From NCBI GenBank assembly GCA_021613335.1, contig JAJTWR010000315.1, forward strand, positions 1 through 64,000: DNA of 64,000 bases, read 5' to 3'. Under the pieces are notes generated by a model, which was not told where the DNA came from, made no database searches, and saw only the letters and a list, made by a program, of their open reading frames with translations. The stretch is from Whitmania pigra. Lineage: Eukaryota > Annelida > Clitellata > Hirudinida > Haemopidae. This document shows, piece by piece, positions 1 through 11,783 of this stretch; the stretch's first letter is position 1; the number at the start of each line of letters is the position of its first letter. The position numbers were made by a program, and so were the translations under genes.

Positions 1-1099
1 AGACTTGCTTCTATTGTTAAGAAGTATGGAGGGCGTGCTGTGCTTATCACAGACAGTAAATCTTTCAGTGATACAGGTATTATTGAAGAAATAGTAGAAT
101 ATCTTAACTCCAATTTTATAAATGTTATAGTTTTTTCAAATGTAAACAAGGAATCTACAAGTGAGGCGGCAGACATAGCATCAAATATTGCAAAATTCAG
201 TCGTGCCGATGTCATTATAGCATTAGGCGGTTTTAAGGTTTTAAATATCGCAAAAGCTGCGGCGATTGTTTGTAACGAATAGCGGAGAAGCTAGCGATTA
301 TGTAAATGGTCAACCTGTATATCACGACCCTATGCCTGTTATAGCGATACCTACAATATTTGGAAGTATGTCGGAAATATCTACAGGAGTATGTCTCTTT
401 GATAAATATGACAGAGTAAATAAGCAATCTGTTTCAAAAAAAATGTATGCAAGTGATTGTATAATAGACCCGGAACTTTATTCTACAATACCTTTAAATA
501 TGTCGTAAGCAGTGCATTCTCTGTTTTTTCTTATGCTTTTGATATATATATAAGCAAAAGTTTAACAATTTTCAGTGATACATTAATTTCAAAAAGTCTT
601 CGCCTTTCTTTAAAAAACTTATCTCGCATAGCAAATGACACATCAAATATGGAGGCGTTAATGCAATTATCTACTTCTAATATGCTGTGTGCGGTATCAG
701 CCATGCCACAGTTCTCTTGGAGCTATAAGGGCAATTTTATAGCTATTAACAGTGTATATGGATTAAATATTTCTCTTATCGCAACTATTATGACCCCACA
801 TATAATGCAATATTTTATACCTGTTGCGTCTGATAAATATACATTACTTGCTCGTTCAATGAATATAAGTGAAGATGACTTAAAAGACGCTTCTCCTTTT
901 GAAATAGCTATGCAGACGGTGTCATTTAAAAAACTTTCTTCAAAATATCAACCTGCCTGTAAGACTTAGAGAGTTTAATATAAGCAGAGATAACTTTAAT
1001 ATGGTTACTAATCTTGTATTAAAATATCCGGGTATTGAATTTCTTCCGCGTCCTATAACCTACGAATCAATAATGACCATTCTTGAACAAGCCTATTAA
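1..1099 (+). CDS. Iron-containing alcohol dehydrogenase-fold protein, 5' end outside window
   Basis: The reading frame is already open at base 1, so the N-terminus lies upstream. The middle carries the family's nucleotide-binding hallmark region (IAIPTIFGSMSE, where typical members have IPTTAGTGSE) and the overall length left fits the C-terminal two thirds of a 380-residue member. The helical domain is divergent: where the family has DALxHAxEAY the sequence reads SVFSYAFDIY, and the later HxxxH and PHG histidines are replaced as well (FSWSYKG, YGLN). The four metal ligands known for the family therefore appear absent, so activity as an Fe/Zn alcohol dehydrogenase is doubtful. Frame changes lie near 265-280, 460-505 and 950-969; the last frame ends ILEQAY-stop at 1097-1099. 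Related folds include glycerol dehydrogenase and dehydroquinate synthase. Function not assigned. Confidence 0.7.
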
Positions 1100-1188
1100 A
1101 ATTTGTGGCATTTTTTTTTATTACTATGTTACAGTTAAAATGTTAGACTATACGAACATTTTAATTTTACTTTGAGGAGAACAAACAT

Positions 1189-3486
1189 ATGAAACTTATA
1201 TTAAAAATATCAGGTATGCACTGTGCTTCTTGTGCAAGAAGTATAGAAAGAAATATAAAAAAACTAAAAGGCATAGAAAGTGTCAATGTTAATTATGCAC
1301 AGAAAAAGCTTTGCTGATTTATAATGAGCAGGAGCTTGAATATAAATTAATAGAAAATGCCATAAAAAAAGCAGGTTTTAAGGTAATAGGAAAAGGCGAA
1401 GACGAAGAGGCTATAAAACAAAAAGAGCTGAAAGAAAGCAGAATACGTTTAATAGTTTCTATTGTTTTTACTGTTCCTTTATTTTATATATCAATGGTAC
1501 CTATGCTAAGTTTTATAAAACTTCCATATCCTGAAATATTTTCTCATATGGTTAATCCTGAAAATTTTGCTATTTTGGCTTTAATACTTTGTATACCCGT
1601 TATAATAAGCGGAAGTAAATTCTACACTGTAGGTTTTACTGCACTATTTAGAGGAAATCCAAATATGGATTCTCTCATTGCTATAGGTACTACTTCGGCA
1701 GTTATATATAGCATTTATTCTATGTTTTTACTTTTTAGCGGCATAAATAAACACCCGAATAATTTTTATTTTGAATCGGCGGCTGTTATAATAACTTTAG
1801 TTCAACTTGGAAAATATATGGAGATAAAAGTAAAGGAAAAACAGGAGAAGCTATTAAACGTCTTATGAGTCTTAGTCCGAATAGTGCAAGGGTTATTCGT
1901 AATGGTGAAGATATAGAAATAAAAATAGAAGAAGTTGTTGTAGGCGATATTGTTTTTTGTACGTCCCGGAGAGAAAATACCTGTTGATGGCGAGATAATT
2001 CAAGGAGAAAGTTCTGTAGATGAATCTATGCTTACAGGAGAAAGTATACCTGTAGAAAAAGAGATCGGTAGTAAAGTATATGGAGCTTCAATAAATAAAA
2101 CAGGCAGCTTTAAGTTTGTGGCAAAAAAAGTTGGAAGTGATACAGCACTTTCACAAATCATAAAACTTGTTGAAGAAGCTCAAGGTTCAAAAGCTCCTAT
2201 TTCACATATTGCTGATATTGTATCATCTTATTTTGTTCCTGCGGTTATTTTTATAGCTATTCTCTCTTCTGTTATATGGTTTATAGTTACAAGAGATATG
2301 TCATTTTCTTTTACTGTATTTGTATCTGTTTGGTTATAGCGTGTCCTTGTGCATTGGGACTTGCAACACCAACTGCTATAATGGTTGGTACAGGTAAGGG
2401 GGCTGAGCTTGGTATACTTTTTAAAAATGCTGCCTCTCTTGAAAGTGCAGGAAAAACAGAAATTGTTATGTTTGACAAAACAGGCACACTGACAGAAGGT
2501 AAACCATACGTAACAGATGTTTTTTCAACAGATGAAAATTATGCGATTAGACTTGCGGCAAGTGCGGAAAATACCAGTGAACATCCTTTGGGAGAAGCTA
2601 TAGTTCGTTTGGCAAAAGATAGAAATATTAAATTATTGGATATTGAAAGATTTAATAGTGTAAGCGGATTTGGAATAGATGCTATAATTAATGATAAAGA
2701 ACATAGTAATCAGTCTATAAGAGTTTTAATAGGAAACAAAAAACTTATGGAAAAAAACTCTGTCGATATAAATATGTTTTTAGAAAAATCAAAAAACTCT
2801 CCGAAGAAGGAAAAACAGCCGTATTTATTGCCGCAAATAATACATCACTTGGTTTAATAGCTATTGCCGACAGATTAAAAAAAGAAAGTAAACAAGCAGT
2901 AGAGAAACTTCATAAATTAAAAATAAAAACAGCTATACTTACAGGTGACAATTCAAGAACAGCAGCGTTTATTGCCAAAGAGGCAGGTATTGATATTGTT
3001 GTCTCTGAAGTTTTTACCAGAAGATAAATCAAGCGAGGTGAAAAAACTTCAAGAAAGCGGATTAAAAGTTGCTATGGTTGGAGACGGTATAAACGATGCT
3101 CCCGCGCTTACTCAAGCAGATACAGGTATTGCCATAGGTAACGGTACCGATGTTGCCATAGAAAGTGCCGATATGTTTTGGTAAAATCAAATACAAATGA
3201 TGTTGTTACAGCGATAGAATTAGGCCGTGCAGTTTTAAGAGATATTAAACAAAATCTTTTTTGGGCTTTTTGTTATAATGTTTTGGGTATTCCTGTTGCA
3301 GCAGGATTGCTACATATATTTAGAGAGGCTATAATAGCTTCTTATGCGGGTAATTTGTTACTTGGTATAATGGGGCGAGACTTGCTTTTAAATCCTATGT
3401 TTGCAGCTTTGGCTATGAGCTTGAGTTCGGTCTCAGTTGTTGCGAATGCTTTAAGACTTAATTTTTTTAATCCATCAAAGAACTAG
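1189..3486 (+). CDS. copA: Copper-exporting P1B-type ATPase CopA
   Basis: Membrane ATPase that pumps Cu(I) out of the cytoplasm. In order the translation shows: an N-terminal heavy-metal-binding domain with GMHCASC (the CxxC copper site), membrane helices, the actuator loop TGES, the membrane copper motif CPC, the phosphorylation loop DKTGTLT, the SEHPLG motif of the nucleotide domain, the hinge GDGINDAP, and the C-terminal helix with [15 protein letters not shown], which marks Cu(I) pumps. Length (about 765 codons) is normal. The ATG at 1189 follows GAGGAGA at 1174-1180. Roughly seven frame changes (near 1300, 1840, 1958, 2330, 2810, 3005, 3180) interrupt it without loss of any motif. No CopZ chaperone or CueR/CsoR regulator gene is visible beside it. 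Confidence 0.95.
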
Positions 3487-3494
3487 CAATACAT

Positions 3495-3522
3495 AGTTAA
3501 TATAATTTAACTGCATAGTTTT
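3495..3522. terminator. Weak hairpin between convergent genes
   Basis: A short inverted repeat AGTTAA/TTAACT with a 6-nt loop is followed by a T run on the plus strand. It lies in the 78-nt gap between convergent copA and the flippase gene. The stem is only 6 bp, so this is a tentative terminator call. Confidence 0.3.
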
Positions 3523-3564
3523 TTATTCTTTCTAAAAATAAAATTCTTTGGTTATTATTAAATA

Positions 3565-4863
3565 TTACTGTTTTGATTTATTTTTTGCTTGTCTGTTTTT
3601 TATATGTATTCTGTGTAAAATAAAAATTAAAATATTATAAATAAATAATACACCAAAAAATACTGAAAATATTTTTATAAACATATTAAAATTTCTTTCA
3701 AGATTTCGCAGAGCAAGATAACTTAAAAAAACAACAACTAAATAAAAATAGAAATATTTATATATTTTTTGGGCAAGAAAATAATAAAACACAAAAACAG
3801 CAGATGATACGGATAGTCCGAAAAATACAGCAACAGGCATTAAATTAATCAGTATAGAGTATCTGCTTCTGAATTGAAAAAGTATTATCTCTTTTGAAAA
3901 AATTAAAAACACAAGACTTAAAATCAAAAGAAACAGAGATATAATTATAACAGAATGCAATATTATATTTTTTTCTTTTGAGCTTTTCAGCACCCCTTCT
4001 TTTAAAATATTTGTATACATTAGAATAGATACTGTGAGAGATATATAGTAAAACATTTTCATCACAAAGGAAAGTGTAGAATAATATCCTGCGTATTCTG
4101 CATTTAAATATCTCTTAGCCATAATAACATCAAAACCTAAAAGACTGCTGAATATAAAGTTTACACTTATTATTGGAAGTAGGAGTATTAAAATATTTTT
4201 TACTGTTTTTGAATTTAATATCTCTTTTCTATTTTTGTTTAATTTAAACTTTATTATTTTATATTTTTTTATAAGATAATCTGTAAAACACAGTAACATA
4301 TTGCATAAAAAGACATTGAAAAAAATGACTTTGTCAGACTAAGCCCTGTTATAATAAGAATTGCCAAAAGAATTATACGCATAAAAAAAACAGAAAAAAG
4401 TTTATTAAATAATCTTGCGTTATAAATCCGTTTTCTCTCATCACTGCCTGCCAAATAACAGATAGCATATTTGAAAAAAGAAACAGAGCTGCTATATATA
4501 TTGCTTTATAATTTGTTATATTAAAAAGATAAGGTATGAGTGGGGAGAAAATAATATATAATAATACTGCAGCAACAGAAACTATTATGCCATACAAATA
4601 TGCAGACTTTCATATTCTTTTTTATTTTCAAAGTTTTGCATCATAAAATAGCCGTAACTTGAAAACGTAGATATCACTATTGTTATAATACTTAAAAGTG
4701 CATTATACTGCGCAAAATTTTCTACCGAAAGACTTCTGTTTGTGTAGATAGAAGATATGTATGTAAGAACATTTGTAAACCCTGTTATACCTACAGTAAA
4801 AAGAGAAGTTGCTATATATTTATTTTTGCTGTAAAGCTCTTTTATTTTTTGCGTAAAAACCAT
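3565..4863 (-). CDS. Oligosaccharide flippase-like multispanning membrane protein (MOP superfamily)
   Basis: About 430 codons, almost entirely hydrophobic helices. The N-terminal part (FTNVLTYISSIYTNRSLS and the following YNALLSIITIVIST) resembles Wzx-type polysaccharide flippases: a first helix, then a loop with an LG/LS-x-EEFA-like stretch, here LSVENFAQYNAL. Such proteins move lipid-linked sugars across the inner membrane. Frame changes near 4590, 4430 and 4290 split it into four open pieces. The ATG at 4861-4863 lies inside the 3' end of the preceding gldG-like gene (22-nt overlap in another frame), so the two are probably translationally coupled. No glycosyltransferases are adjacent; substrate unknown. 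Confidence 0.65.
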
Positions 4864-6490
4864 ATTAATATACCAAATATCCCAATAAACAAGGTAAGCC
4901 TATTTGAGCAACATAGCGTATGAAGTTGGTTTGTGTTGTGGTTAGTGTAAGATTTTTTATACTTGCTTCTTTTGGTCGTATTGTTATTTTATCTCTTGCA
5001 TCAAGCAAATAAGATACCGAGTTCATAAACAAGTCTTTATTTCCTGCAAAAGCAACATCTACAGAGTTACCTTGTCCGGGATTTATATATGCATTTAGAG
5101 AAAATGTGGCATCTCCGAATAATATTATTCTGCCATATTTTGATTGGTCTTCTATTCCTTCTATAGGGTATGTCCCGACAACTGCCAACGGTACAGGTCC
5201 CGGTGTATCTGTTCTTGGGTCAAAACGAGCTCTTTGTAAATCAAATGTTGCCTCTTTTTTTCCATATCCTTGAGGGGTTGTTGTTATTATATTCTCAAAA
5301 GTTCCTTTATATTTTGGATTTCGTGCGGTCCTTATACTTCTTGCTACTATCAGAGCCGCAAATATATTTCCTTCTTTAAGGGTTTGTGTTATAGGGTGTG
5401 TTGTGTATTGCGGTACAACATTAACAGGTATTATAACACTTGAAATCGGGTCTATTATATAATCATCAACCGTAACAAAACCAAAGTCTAAAAGAAAACC
5501 GCCTAAGTTTGAATTGAAGTTTTGTCTGTCCATAAAGCTATCATAGAGAACAAAAAGTTTGCCGCCGTTTCTCACATATTTTGTTAGTCTTTCAAGCTCA
5601 AATTGTGTGAATGTTTCTACAGGTCCCGCTATTATAATTAGTGAGGCATCTGTGGGTATATTTTCAAGAGCGATATTTAAATTTCTTACCTGATAGTTTT
5701 CATTTTCAAGATATGTTTTTACGGAAGAAAGTCCTTCACCGCCTCTGTCGGCTATCTGTCTTTCTCCGTGTCCTGATGTAAAATAGATAACAAGACTTTC
5801 AGATTCTAAAAGCGTATATATTGATTGAGTAAACTTTTTCTTCTCCGACAAATATAGGCTCTCTTCCTCCGCCTTGACTCATCAAATCATTTCTGTATAC
5901 TCTTACCTGTTTGCCTTTGCTGTATGTAAATATTATTTCACCGACCTGTGTCATATTATAAACACTTCTTGCCGAAGGTTTTTCTATTGGGTTTATATAT
6001 TCAAGTTTTACATTTTTATTTAATCTCGAATATTGCTTTAAAAGTAAATCCGCTTTCCAATCTGCTGATGTTGGATCTGTACTTTGCGTTCTTAAAACCA
6101 CAATAGAGAGTTGTTCTGTTATTCTTGATAATACATCTGTTGTCTGTTTTGATACTGTGTATGATTTATTTCTTGTAAGGTCAAATCTTAAAGGGAAGTT
6201 TGAACTTATAATATATAGAGCTACAAGTATAGCAATTACAACAATAAGAGAGAATATACCTATAAATGCCTTACGAACAAACGCATTTTTAAAAACGATA
6301 ATATAGCTGCTCTGTCATAAATTATTAAAGATATTGTTATAATAATTGCTAGAGAAAGAACTATCCAAAAAATTGTAGTTGGTACTCCTGTTACAGCATA
6401 AAGAATATCCAAGTAAAAAAGAGTGTCACTAAAGATACGATACTTGCAATACGAAGATATTTTGTATATGTTTTTTTTTTCTGTAGGCAT
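4842..6490 (-). CDS. GldG-family ABC-transporter auxiliary protein
   Basis: Contains two N-terminal hydrophobic segments (VTGVPTTIFWIVLSLAIIIT and a second around 6190-6260), then the family signature DLTRNKSYTVS, then a long extracytoplasmic domain in which YFTSGHGERQI and IAGP mark the Rossmann-like module of GldG/IFT52 proteins. GldG normally works with a GldF permease and an ATPase in lipid or surface-protein export; neither lies next to this gene. The open frame nominally stops at 4865, but the frame one base over reads LFIGIFGILIWFLRKK-stop (4842-4844), which is the expected C-terminal membrane anchor, so I place the end at 4842. Other frame changes lie near 5825 and 6105-6260. The gene diverges from lon. 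Confidence 0.7.
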
Positions 6491-6621
6491 TATTTTAATT
6501 ATCCGTTTTAAAATATATTTGATTAAATATTATATTTGTATTTTATATTTATTTCAATAACACAACAACACAATAACACAGCAAGGTATCGATAGCGGCA
6601 CAACAATAGTTATAATTAGTG

Positions 6622-6649
6622 TTGACAATAGATAAAGATTTTATAAAAT
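6622..6649 (+). promoter_or_regulatory. Sigma-70 type promoter of lon
   Basis: TTGACA at 6622-6627 and TAAAAT at 6644-6649 with a 16-nt spacer, about 55 nt upstream of the lon ATG. No heat-shock-specific element was recognised. Confidence 0.6.
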
Positions 6650-6704
6650 TAGTTTATAATTGTTAATTATTAGAGATAAAATAAAATTGTGAAGGATTAA
6701 AAAT

Positions 6705-9320
6705 ATGATGAATGAAGAAAATAATAATATTAATAGTTTGAATAAAAAGAAAGAAAATCAAGGTGTAGAAAATATTAAAGACAAATCAAATACTGTTATA
6801 GTTTTAGAAGATAGCCTTCCGCAACATTTAATAGTTCTTCCGATTATGTCTAAACCATTATTTCCCGGACTTTATACTCCCATGCAAGTACCAACTCAAT
6901 TTGTTGATGTTGTTCAAAAAGCAATAGATGAAGGAGACGGATTTTTAGGATTAAACCTTATTGCCAATGATGAACATAAAGAAGATGAAAAAATATCTCA
7001 AAGTGATATTTGCAGAGTAGGCGTTGTTGTGAAAATATTCAGAAAAATAATCTTACCGATGGCGGAGTAAATATTTTAATAAACTCTATTAAGCGTTATA
7101 AAATAATAAGATTTAACTCTACAGAGCCTATTATACGAGTAGAGCCTTTATATATAACAGAAGAGGCAGCGGTAAAAAACACTAAAAACTCAAAAGATGA
7201 AAAAGAGATAAAGGCATATACAAGAGCATTGTTGTCGGAGGTAAAATCACTTGGAGAGAATAATCCTGTTTTTACAGAAGAAATGCGTCTTACTATGGTT
7301 AATGTCGATGAGCCTGGACGTCTTGCCGACTTTGTTACAAGTATGCTTAATTTGGAGAGAAAGCTTCAACAAGAGATACTTGAAACATTTGATGTCGGCG
7401 AACGTGTAGAGAAGGTATTGATTTTTTTACAGAAAGAAAAAGAAATAGCAAAACTGCAACAGAAAATACAAGGCTCAATAAACAACAGGGTACAAAAACA
7501 GCAGAGGGAGTATTTTTTTAAAAGAACAGCTTAAAGAGATAAAAAAAGAACTTGGTATGGATTCCAACCCAAGAATGAAAGAGTTAGAGAAATATAATGA
7601 AATTCTTTCAAAATTAATTGTTCCCGATGAAGTGAAAGAGAGAATGGAGCAAGAGATAGAAAAAATATCTCTTTTAGATACACATTCACCTGATTACGGA
7701 TTATCCAGAAATTATCTTGAAACTCTTTTTTCTTTGCCTTGGAATACAGAGGCTACCGAAAGAGAAGATATAGAAAAAACAAAAAAATACTAGACCGCGA
7801 CCACTATGGACTTACAGAATTAAAGGAACGTATATTTGAGTTTTTGGCAGTTAGAAAACTTAATCCTGAAAATAAAGCATCTATTTTGTGTTTTGTAGGA
7901 CCTCCTGGAGTTGGCAAAACTTCAATAGGCAGAAGTATAGCCGATGCTCTAAAAAGACCTTTCTTTAGATTTTCTTTGGGAGGTATGCGTGATGAAGCAG
8001 AAATAAAAGGACATAGAAGAACATATATTGGAGCTATGCCCGGTAAAATTATAGAGGCTATCAAAATTGTTAAAGTAAAAATCCTGTTTTAATGCTTGAT
8101 GAAATAGATAAACTCGGTACAAGCTATCAAGGCGACCCATCGAGTGCACTTTTAGAGGTATTGGACCCAGAACAAAACTCGACATTTAGAGACCACTATT
8201 TAGACCTTCCTTTTGATTTGTCAAATATTTTATTTATTACAACAGCAAATACGCTTGATACAATTCCCAGAGCATTGCTTGACAGAATGGAAGTTATAAG
8301 GCTTTCTGGTTATATTTTGGAAGAGAAAATGATATTGCTACAAAATATATTATTCCTCGTCAGCTGGAACGACACGGTCTTAATAGTAAGAAAGTTAAAT
8401 TTACAAAAGAGGCTTTAAAAGAGATAGTTTTAGGTTATGCAAGAGAAGCAGGAGTTAGAAACTTTGAAAGAAAAGTAGAGCGTATATGTAGAAAAATAGC
8501 AGTTACTATTGTAGAAAAAAATAAAAAGACTATAAAGTTTTGGTAGATAAAAAAGATATTGAAAAATACCTTAAAAAGCCAATATTTTTAGGAGATTTAA
8601 CTGAAGAAGTAAATAAGCCAGGAACTACTATAGGTCTTGCATGGACATCTATGGGTGGGGCAACTTTAACAATAGAAACCATAAAAATACCTACAAAAAA
8701 ACAGGGTGGAAATATAAACATAACAGGGCAACTTGGAGATGTTATGAGCGAGAGTGTAAAAATAGCTTATAGTTATGTGAGAAGTGTAGCTACAAACTAC
8801 TCGGTAAGCGATGATTATTTCGACAGCTCTTTAATTCATCTACACCTTCCCGAAGGAGCAACACCAAAAGATGGACCTTCCGCAGGTATAACAATGGCAA
8901 CAGCAATACTTTCTCTTGCTATGGATAAAAAGGTAAGAAACGATACGGCTATGACAGGCGAACTTTCGCTAAACGGACGTGTTCTTCCAATTGGCGGATT
9001 AAAGGAAAAAGTAATAGCTGCAAAACGTGTTGGTTTTATAAAGCATATAGTAATACCTTTTTGAAAATATTCGTGATTTAGATGATATACCTGAAAATGT
9101 CAAAAAGGGAATAACTTTTCATCCGTTCAAACAAGTAGAAGAAGTATTTGATTTTATGTTTAAGCTTTCTTCAAACAGTAAAGTAAAAAGCAAGTCAAGT
9201 AATAAAGATGTAATTAAAAACAGTAAAAATAAAGTAAGAAAAAGTAAGTTAATATATCTTTATTATAATACAATGTCTTTATTTTTTATAATTAGACTTC
9301 AAGTTTTGTCATTATTATAG
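6705..9320 (+). CDS. lon: ATP-dependent Lon protease
   Basis: Cytoplasmic AAA+ serine protease that degrades damaged and regulatory proteins. Seen in order: the N-terminal LON domain ([18 protein letters not shown]), a coiled region, Walker [10 protein letters not shown], Walker B MLDEIDK, the sensor region [19 protein letters not shown], and the protease domain with catalytic Ser in DGPSAG and Lys in [11 protein letters not shown]. Length near 870 codons is normal to slightly long; the last 45 codons form a basic, low-complexity tail ([10 protein letters not shown]), and the exact stop (9318-9320) could be off because a frameshift near 9245 would end it sooner. At least seven frame changes occur. 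Start at 6705 (ATG ATG) follows GAAGGA at about 6692. Confidence 0.95.
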
Positions 9321-9331
9321 GCAATTAATCG

Positions 9332-9377
9332 TTGACATAATATAAAAAACTGATATATTATAAAAGTAATATATCAG
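9332..9377 (+). promoter_or_regulatory. Promoter overlapped by an 11-bp perfect palindrome
   Basis: TTGACA at 9332-9337 and TATATT at 9354-9359 form a 16-nt spaced promoter. A perfect inverted repeat with arms CTGATATATTA (9350-9360) and TAATATATCAG (9367-9377), separated by 6 nt, sits exactly over the -10 box and start point. The position fits a repressor operator; the binding protein is unknown. It precedes the PAP2 gene. Confidence 0.55.
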
Positions 9378-9399
9378 ATTAGACATTGGTTGTTTATTA

Positions 9400-10079
9400 A
9401 TGAAAAATGCAAACGGTGAAAATATAATTGTTAAAGGCACAAGCAGAAAAAAGTGTATTGATAAAAAACGTCTACGCCTTATGAAGAAGAGAAGAGATAA
9501 AGCCAGAATGAGACATATTTTATAATTTGCCTTTTATAAGGGTTGTTTCTGAACTTGATGACAAACTATTTCTTAAAATATTTAAAGATGATCGTACAGG
9601 TGTTGTTAAAAGATTTATGCAGGTTATAACCCGTCTTGGGGATGGTTATATATGGGCTGTTTTGGGTTTTATTTTTTTTGTATTAAAAGTTCCTTATGCA
9701 TCAATTTATTTTGTTAGGAGTATTACCGCTGTATTTTTTTGTGTTGTACTTTTATATATACAAAAAACCTTGTAAATCGTCAGCGTCCATGCAGAAAGCA
9801 TGACAAAGTACCTTTTATGAAACCGCCCGATAGACACTCATTTCCTTCAGGGCATACAATGGTTGCATTCGCTCTTGCTTTTTCTATGGGTAGCTATTCG
9901 CCAAATTGGGCTGCTTTTGTTTACCCTATTGCCATACTTATTGCCTACAGCAGAATATTTGTCGGTATTCACTATCCTTTTGATGTTTAACAAGTATTGT
10001 AGTTGGTAGCTTGATAGGAGTTCTAAATAACTTAATGTTTTACTTTATAACAGGATTACCTATTGTAGGTCATATTTGA
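9400..10079 (+). CDS. PAP2-superfamily membrane phosphatase
   Basis: Membrane lipid phosphatase (phosphatidic-acid or undecaprenyl-pyrophosphate type). The three PAP2 motifs are present: a KxxxxxxRP-like stretch (LVNRQRP), SFPSGHTM with the catalytic His, and SRIFVGIHYPFD with the nucleophilic His and its Asp. Several helices surround them. I extend the gene upstream to ATG 9400: the first 41 codons (basic, RKKCIDKKRLRLMKKRR) run to a stop at 9523-9525, and one extra T in the run at 9518-9521 would join them to LPFIRVVSEL. Without that join the start would be TTG 9527. Further frame changes lie near 9770 and 9988. The final stop is 10077-10079. Confidence 0.75.
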
Positions 10080-10127
10080 TTTTTTAATTTTAATGAAAAA
10101 ACTTTTTAGTTTATTATAAAAACGAAT

Positions 10128-10175
10128 ATAAAAAAATAACAGATATTGATATATATATATACAATATCTGTTATT
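10128..10175 (-). terminator. Strong hairpin terminator with 14-bp perfect stem
   Basis: Arms 10135-10148 and 10162-10175 are perfect complements (AATAACAGATATTG and its reverse) around an AT-only loop. On the minus strand the stem is followed by a run of seven T, as for an intrinsic terminator of the sodium symporter gene. It may also serve the PAP2 gene on the plus strand, though the T run there is poor. Confidence 0.75.
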
Positions 10176-10245
10176 AAAATACCGCAAAGTTATGCATTCC
10201 ACAAATTACGACTTATACAAATAAAAGTCATAATTAACATAATAG

Positions 10246-11558
10246 TTACCCAATTCCTTTGAAGATAATACCGAGTAGAAATACTATAAAAGTAATAGAG
10301 ACCAAAAATGTATTTTGCAAAAACTCAAGTATTTTTCCTGTAGGCTCTCCACCAATCTCAATTTGTGCTTTTGCATTTTTATATCCATATACCCAAAAGA
10401 AAAATAAGCCGGCAAGCATCGCTCCGAAAGGAATTATATATATGCTAACAAAATCCATCCATACACCGAGAAAATCTCCGTTTTCGAGAGGAATGGCACA
10501 CAAAAAAGTTATGGTACATACTATTATTGATGATTTTATTCTGCTTAATTTCAGTCTGTTTTCTATAGCTTCAATAGGTGTTTCCAAAAGATTTATAATT
10601 GATGTTATAGCGGCAAATAAAACGAAGTAAAAAACAAAACAGCAAAAATATTTCCAAAAGGCATTTGTTTAAATACTACAGGTAGTGTTATAAATAGCAG
10701 AGGAGGTCCTGCGGCAGCGTCCATATTAAAAGCAAATACTGCAGGTATTATAATAAAGCCGCAAGTAGAGCAGCGAGCATATCAAATATAGCTGTACGTA
10801 TAGCAGCGTGTTTTACGTTAACATCGTTTTGAAGATAGCTTCCATAGACAAGCATACCGCTTCCCGCAAGAGAAAGTGAGAAAAATGCCTGACCTAGTGC
10901 ATATACCCAGTTTTTGTATTGCTGAGTGCTTCCCAACGTGGGAACAAGTAAATATTTAACTCCTTCAAAAGATCCTTTAAGAGTTAAAACTTTTATTAAA
11001 ATTATTATAATAAAAAGAAAAAAGCAGGATCATAATTCTGTTTACCTTCTCTATTCCTTTGGAGATACCTCTGCACATTATTATAGCTACAGCAAGTATT
11101 GAAATAAAGTGCCATATCAAGCTTCCGTAAGGTGAAGCAAGTTTTCCGAAATAGGCTCCTGAGTTTTCGGCAGACATCATAGATCCTGTAAGTGAGCCGA
11201 TTAAAATCTCAAAATCCAGCCAACCACAACCGAGTATCCTATAGCAATACCCAAAGAACCTATAGTAGGTATAATTCCCAAGCACGGCTCCTATAGTTCC
11301 TTTTTTACCGTTTACAGTGAGAGCTTTTTCAAAAGAACCGATAGGACCTGTTTTTGACCAACGACCGAAACTAAACTCACCGACAAGACCCGTATAACCT
11401 AAAAGTATTACAAATATAGAATAAGGGATTAAAAAAGCAGCTCCGCCAAGAGAGCCAACTCTCCAAGGAAAAAGCCACAAATTTCCGACACCTACAGCAG
11501 AACCAATACATGCAATAACAAAACCGAACTTATTTGAGAATGTGTCTCTTGTTTTCAT
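10246..11558 (-). CDS. Sodium-dependent NSS-family transporter
   Basis: Na+-coupled amino-acid (or related) symporter of the SNF/LeuT family. The start MKTRDTFSNKFGFVIACIG, then SAVGVGNLWLFPWRVGSLGG matches the family's TM1 motif, where unwound residues bind Na+ and substrate, followed by about eleven more helices. The C-terminal part reads LETPIEAIENRLKLSR and ends in IFKGIG. Length near 437 codons is typical. Frame changes near 11230, 10960, 10750 and 10610. It follows murF on the same strand after a 225-nt gap and has its own terminator, so it is probably a separate unit. Confidence 0.9.
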
Positions 11559-11783
11559 AACTGTTTGACCTCTTTTTAAATTCTTTGATAAATCCGATAT
11601 TACTATATATAGAAATAAAAATCAATATTTATTTTGTTGAATATACTTAAAAATTTTGATAAAAAATTATTAAAGTATTTTGCTATTAACAATTGGCTTG
11701 TAATTTATAAAAAGTATAAATATTTTATTTACGAATTTTTAGAACAGCTGAAATTAGTATGTATTTTAAAATAAACCTATAAA

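Noticed and set aside
9400..9525. 41-codon basic ORF as ribosomal protein bL34
   Set aside because: It lacks the KRTYQPS and GFRxRM signatures; it reads better as the frameshifted N-terminus of the PAP2 protein.
10259..10630. Plus-strand open frame of 123 codons
   Set aside because: Antisense to the sodium symporter gene, no family resemblance and no ribosome binding site.
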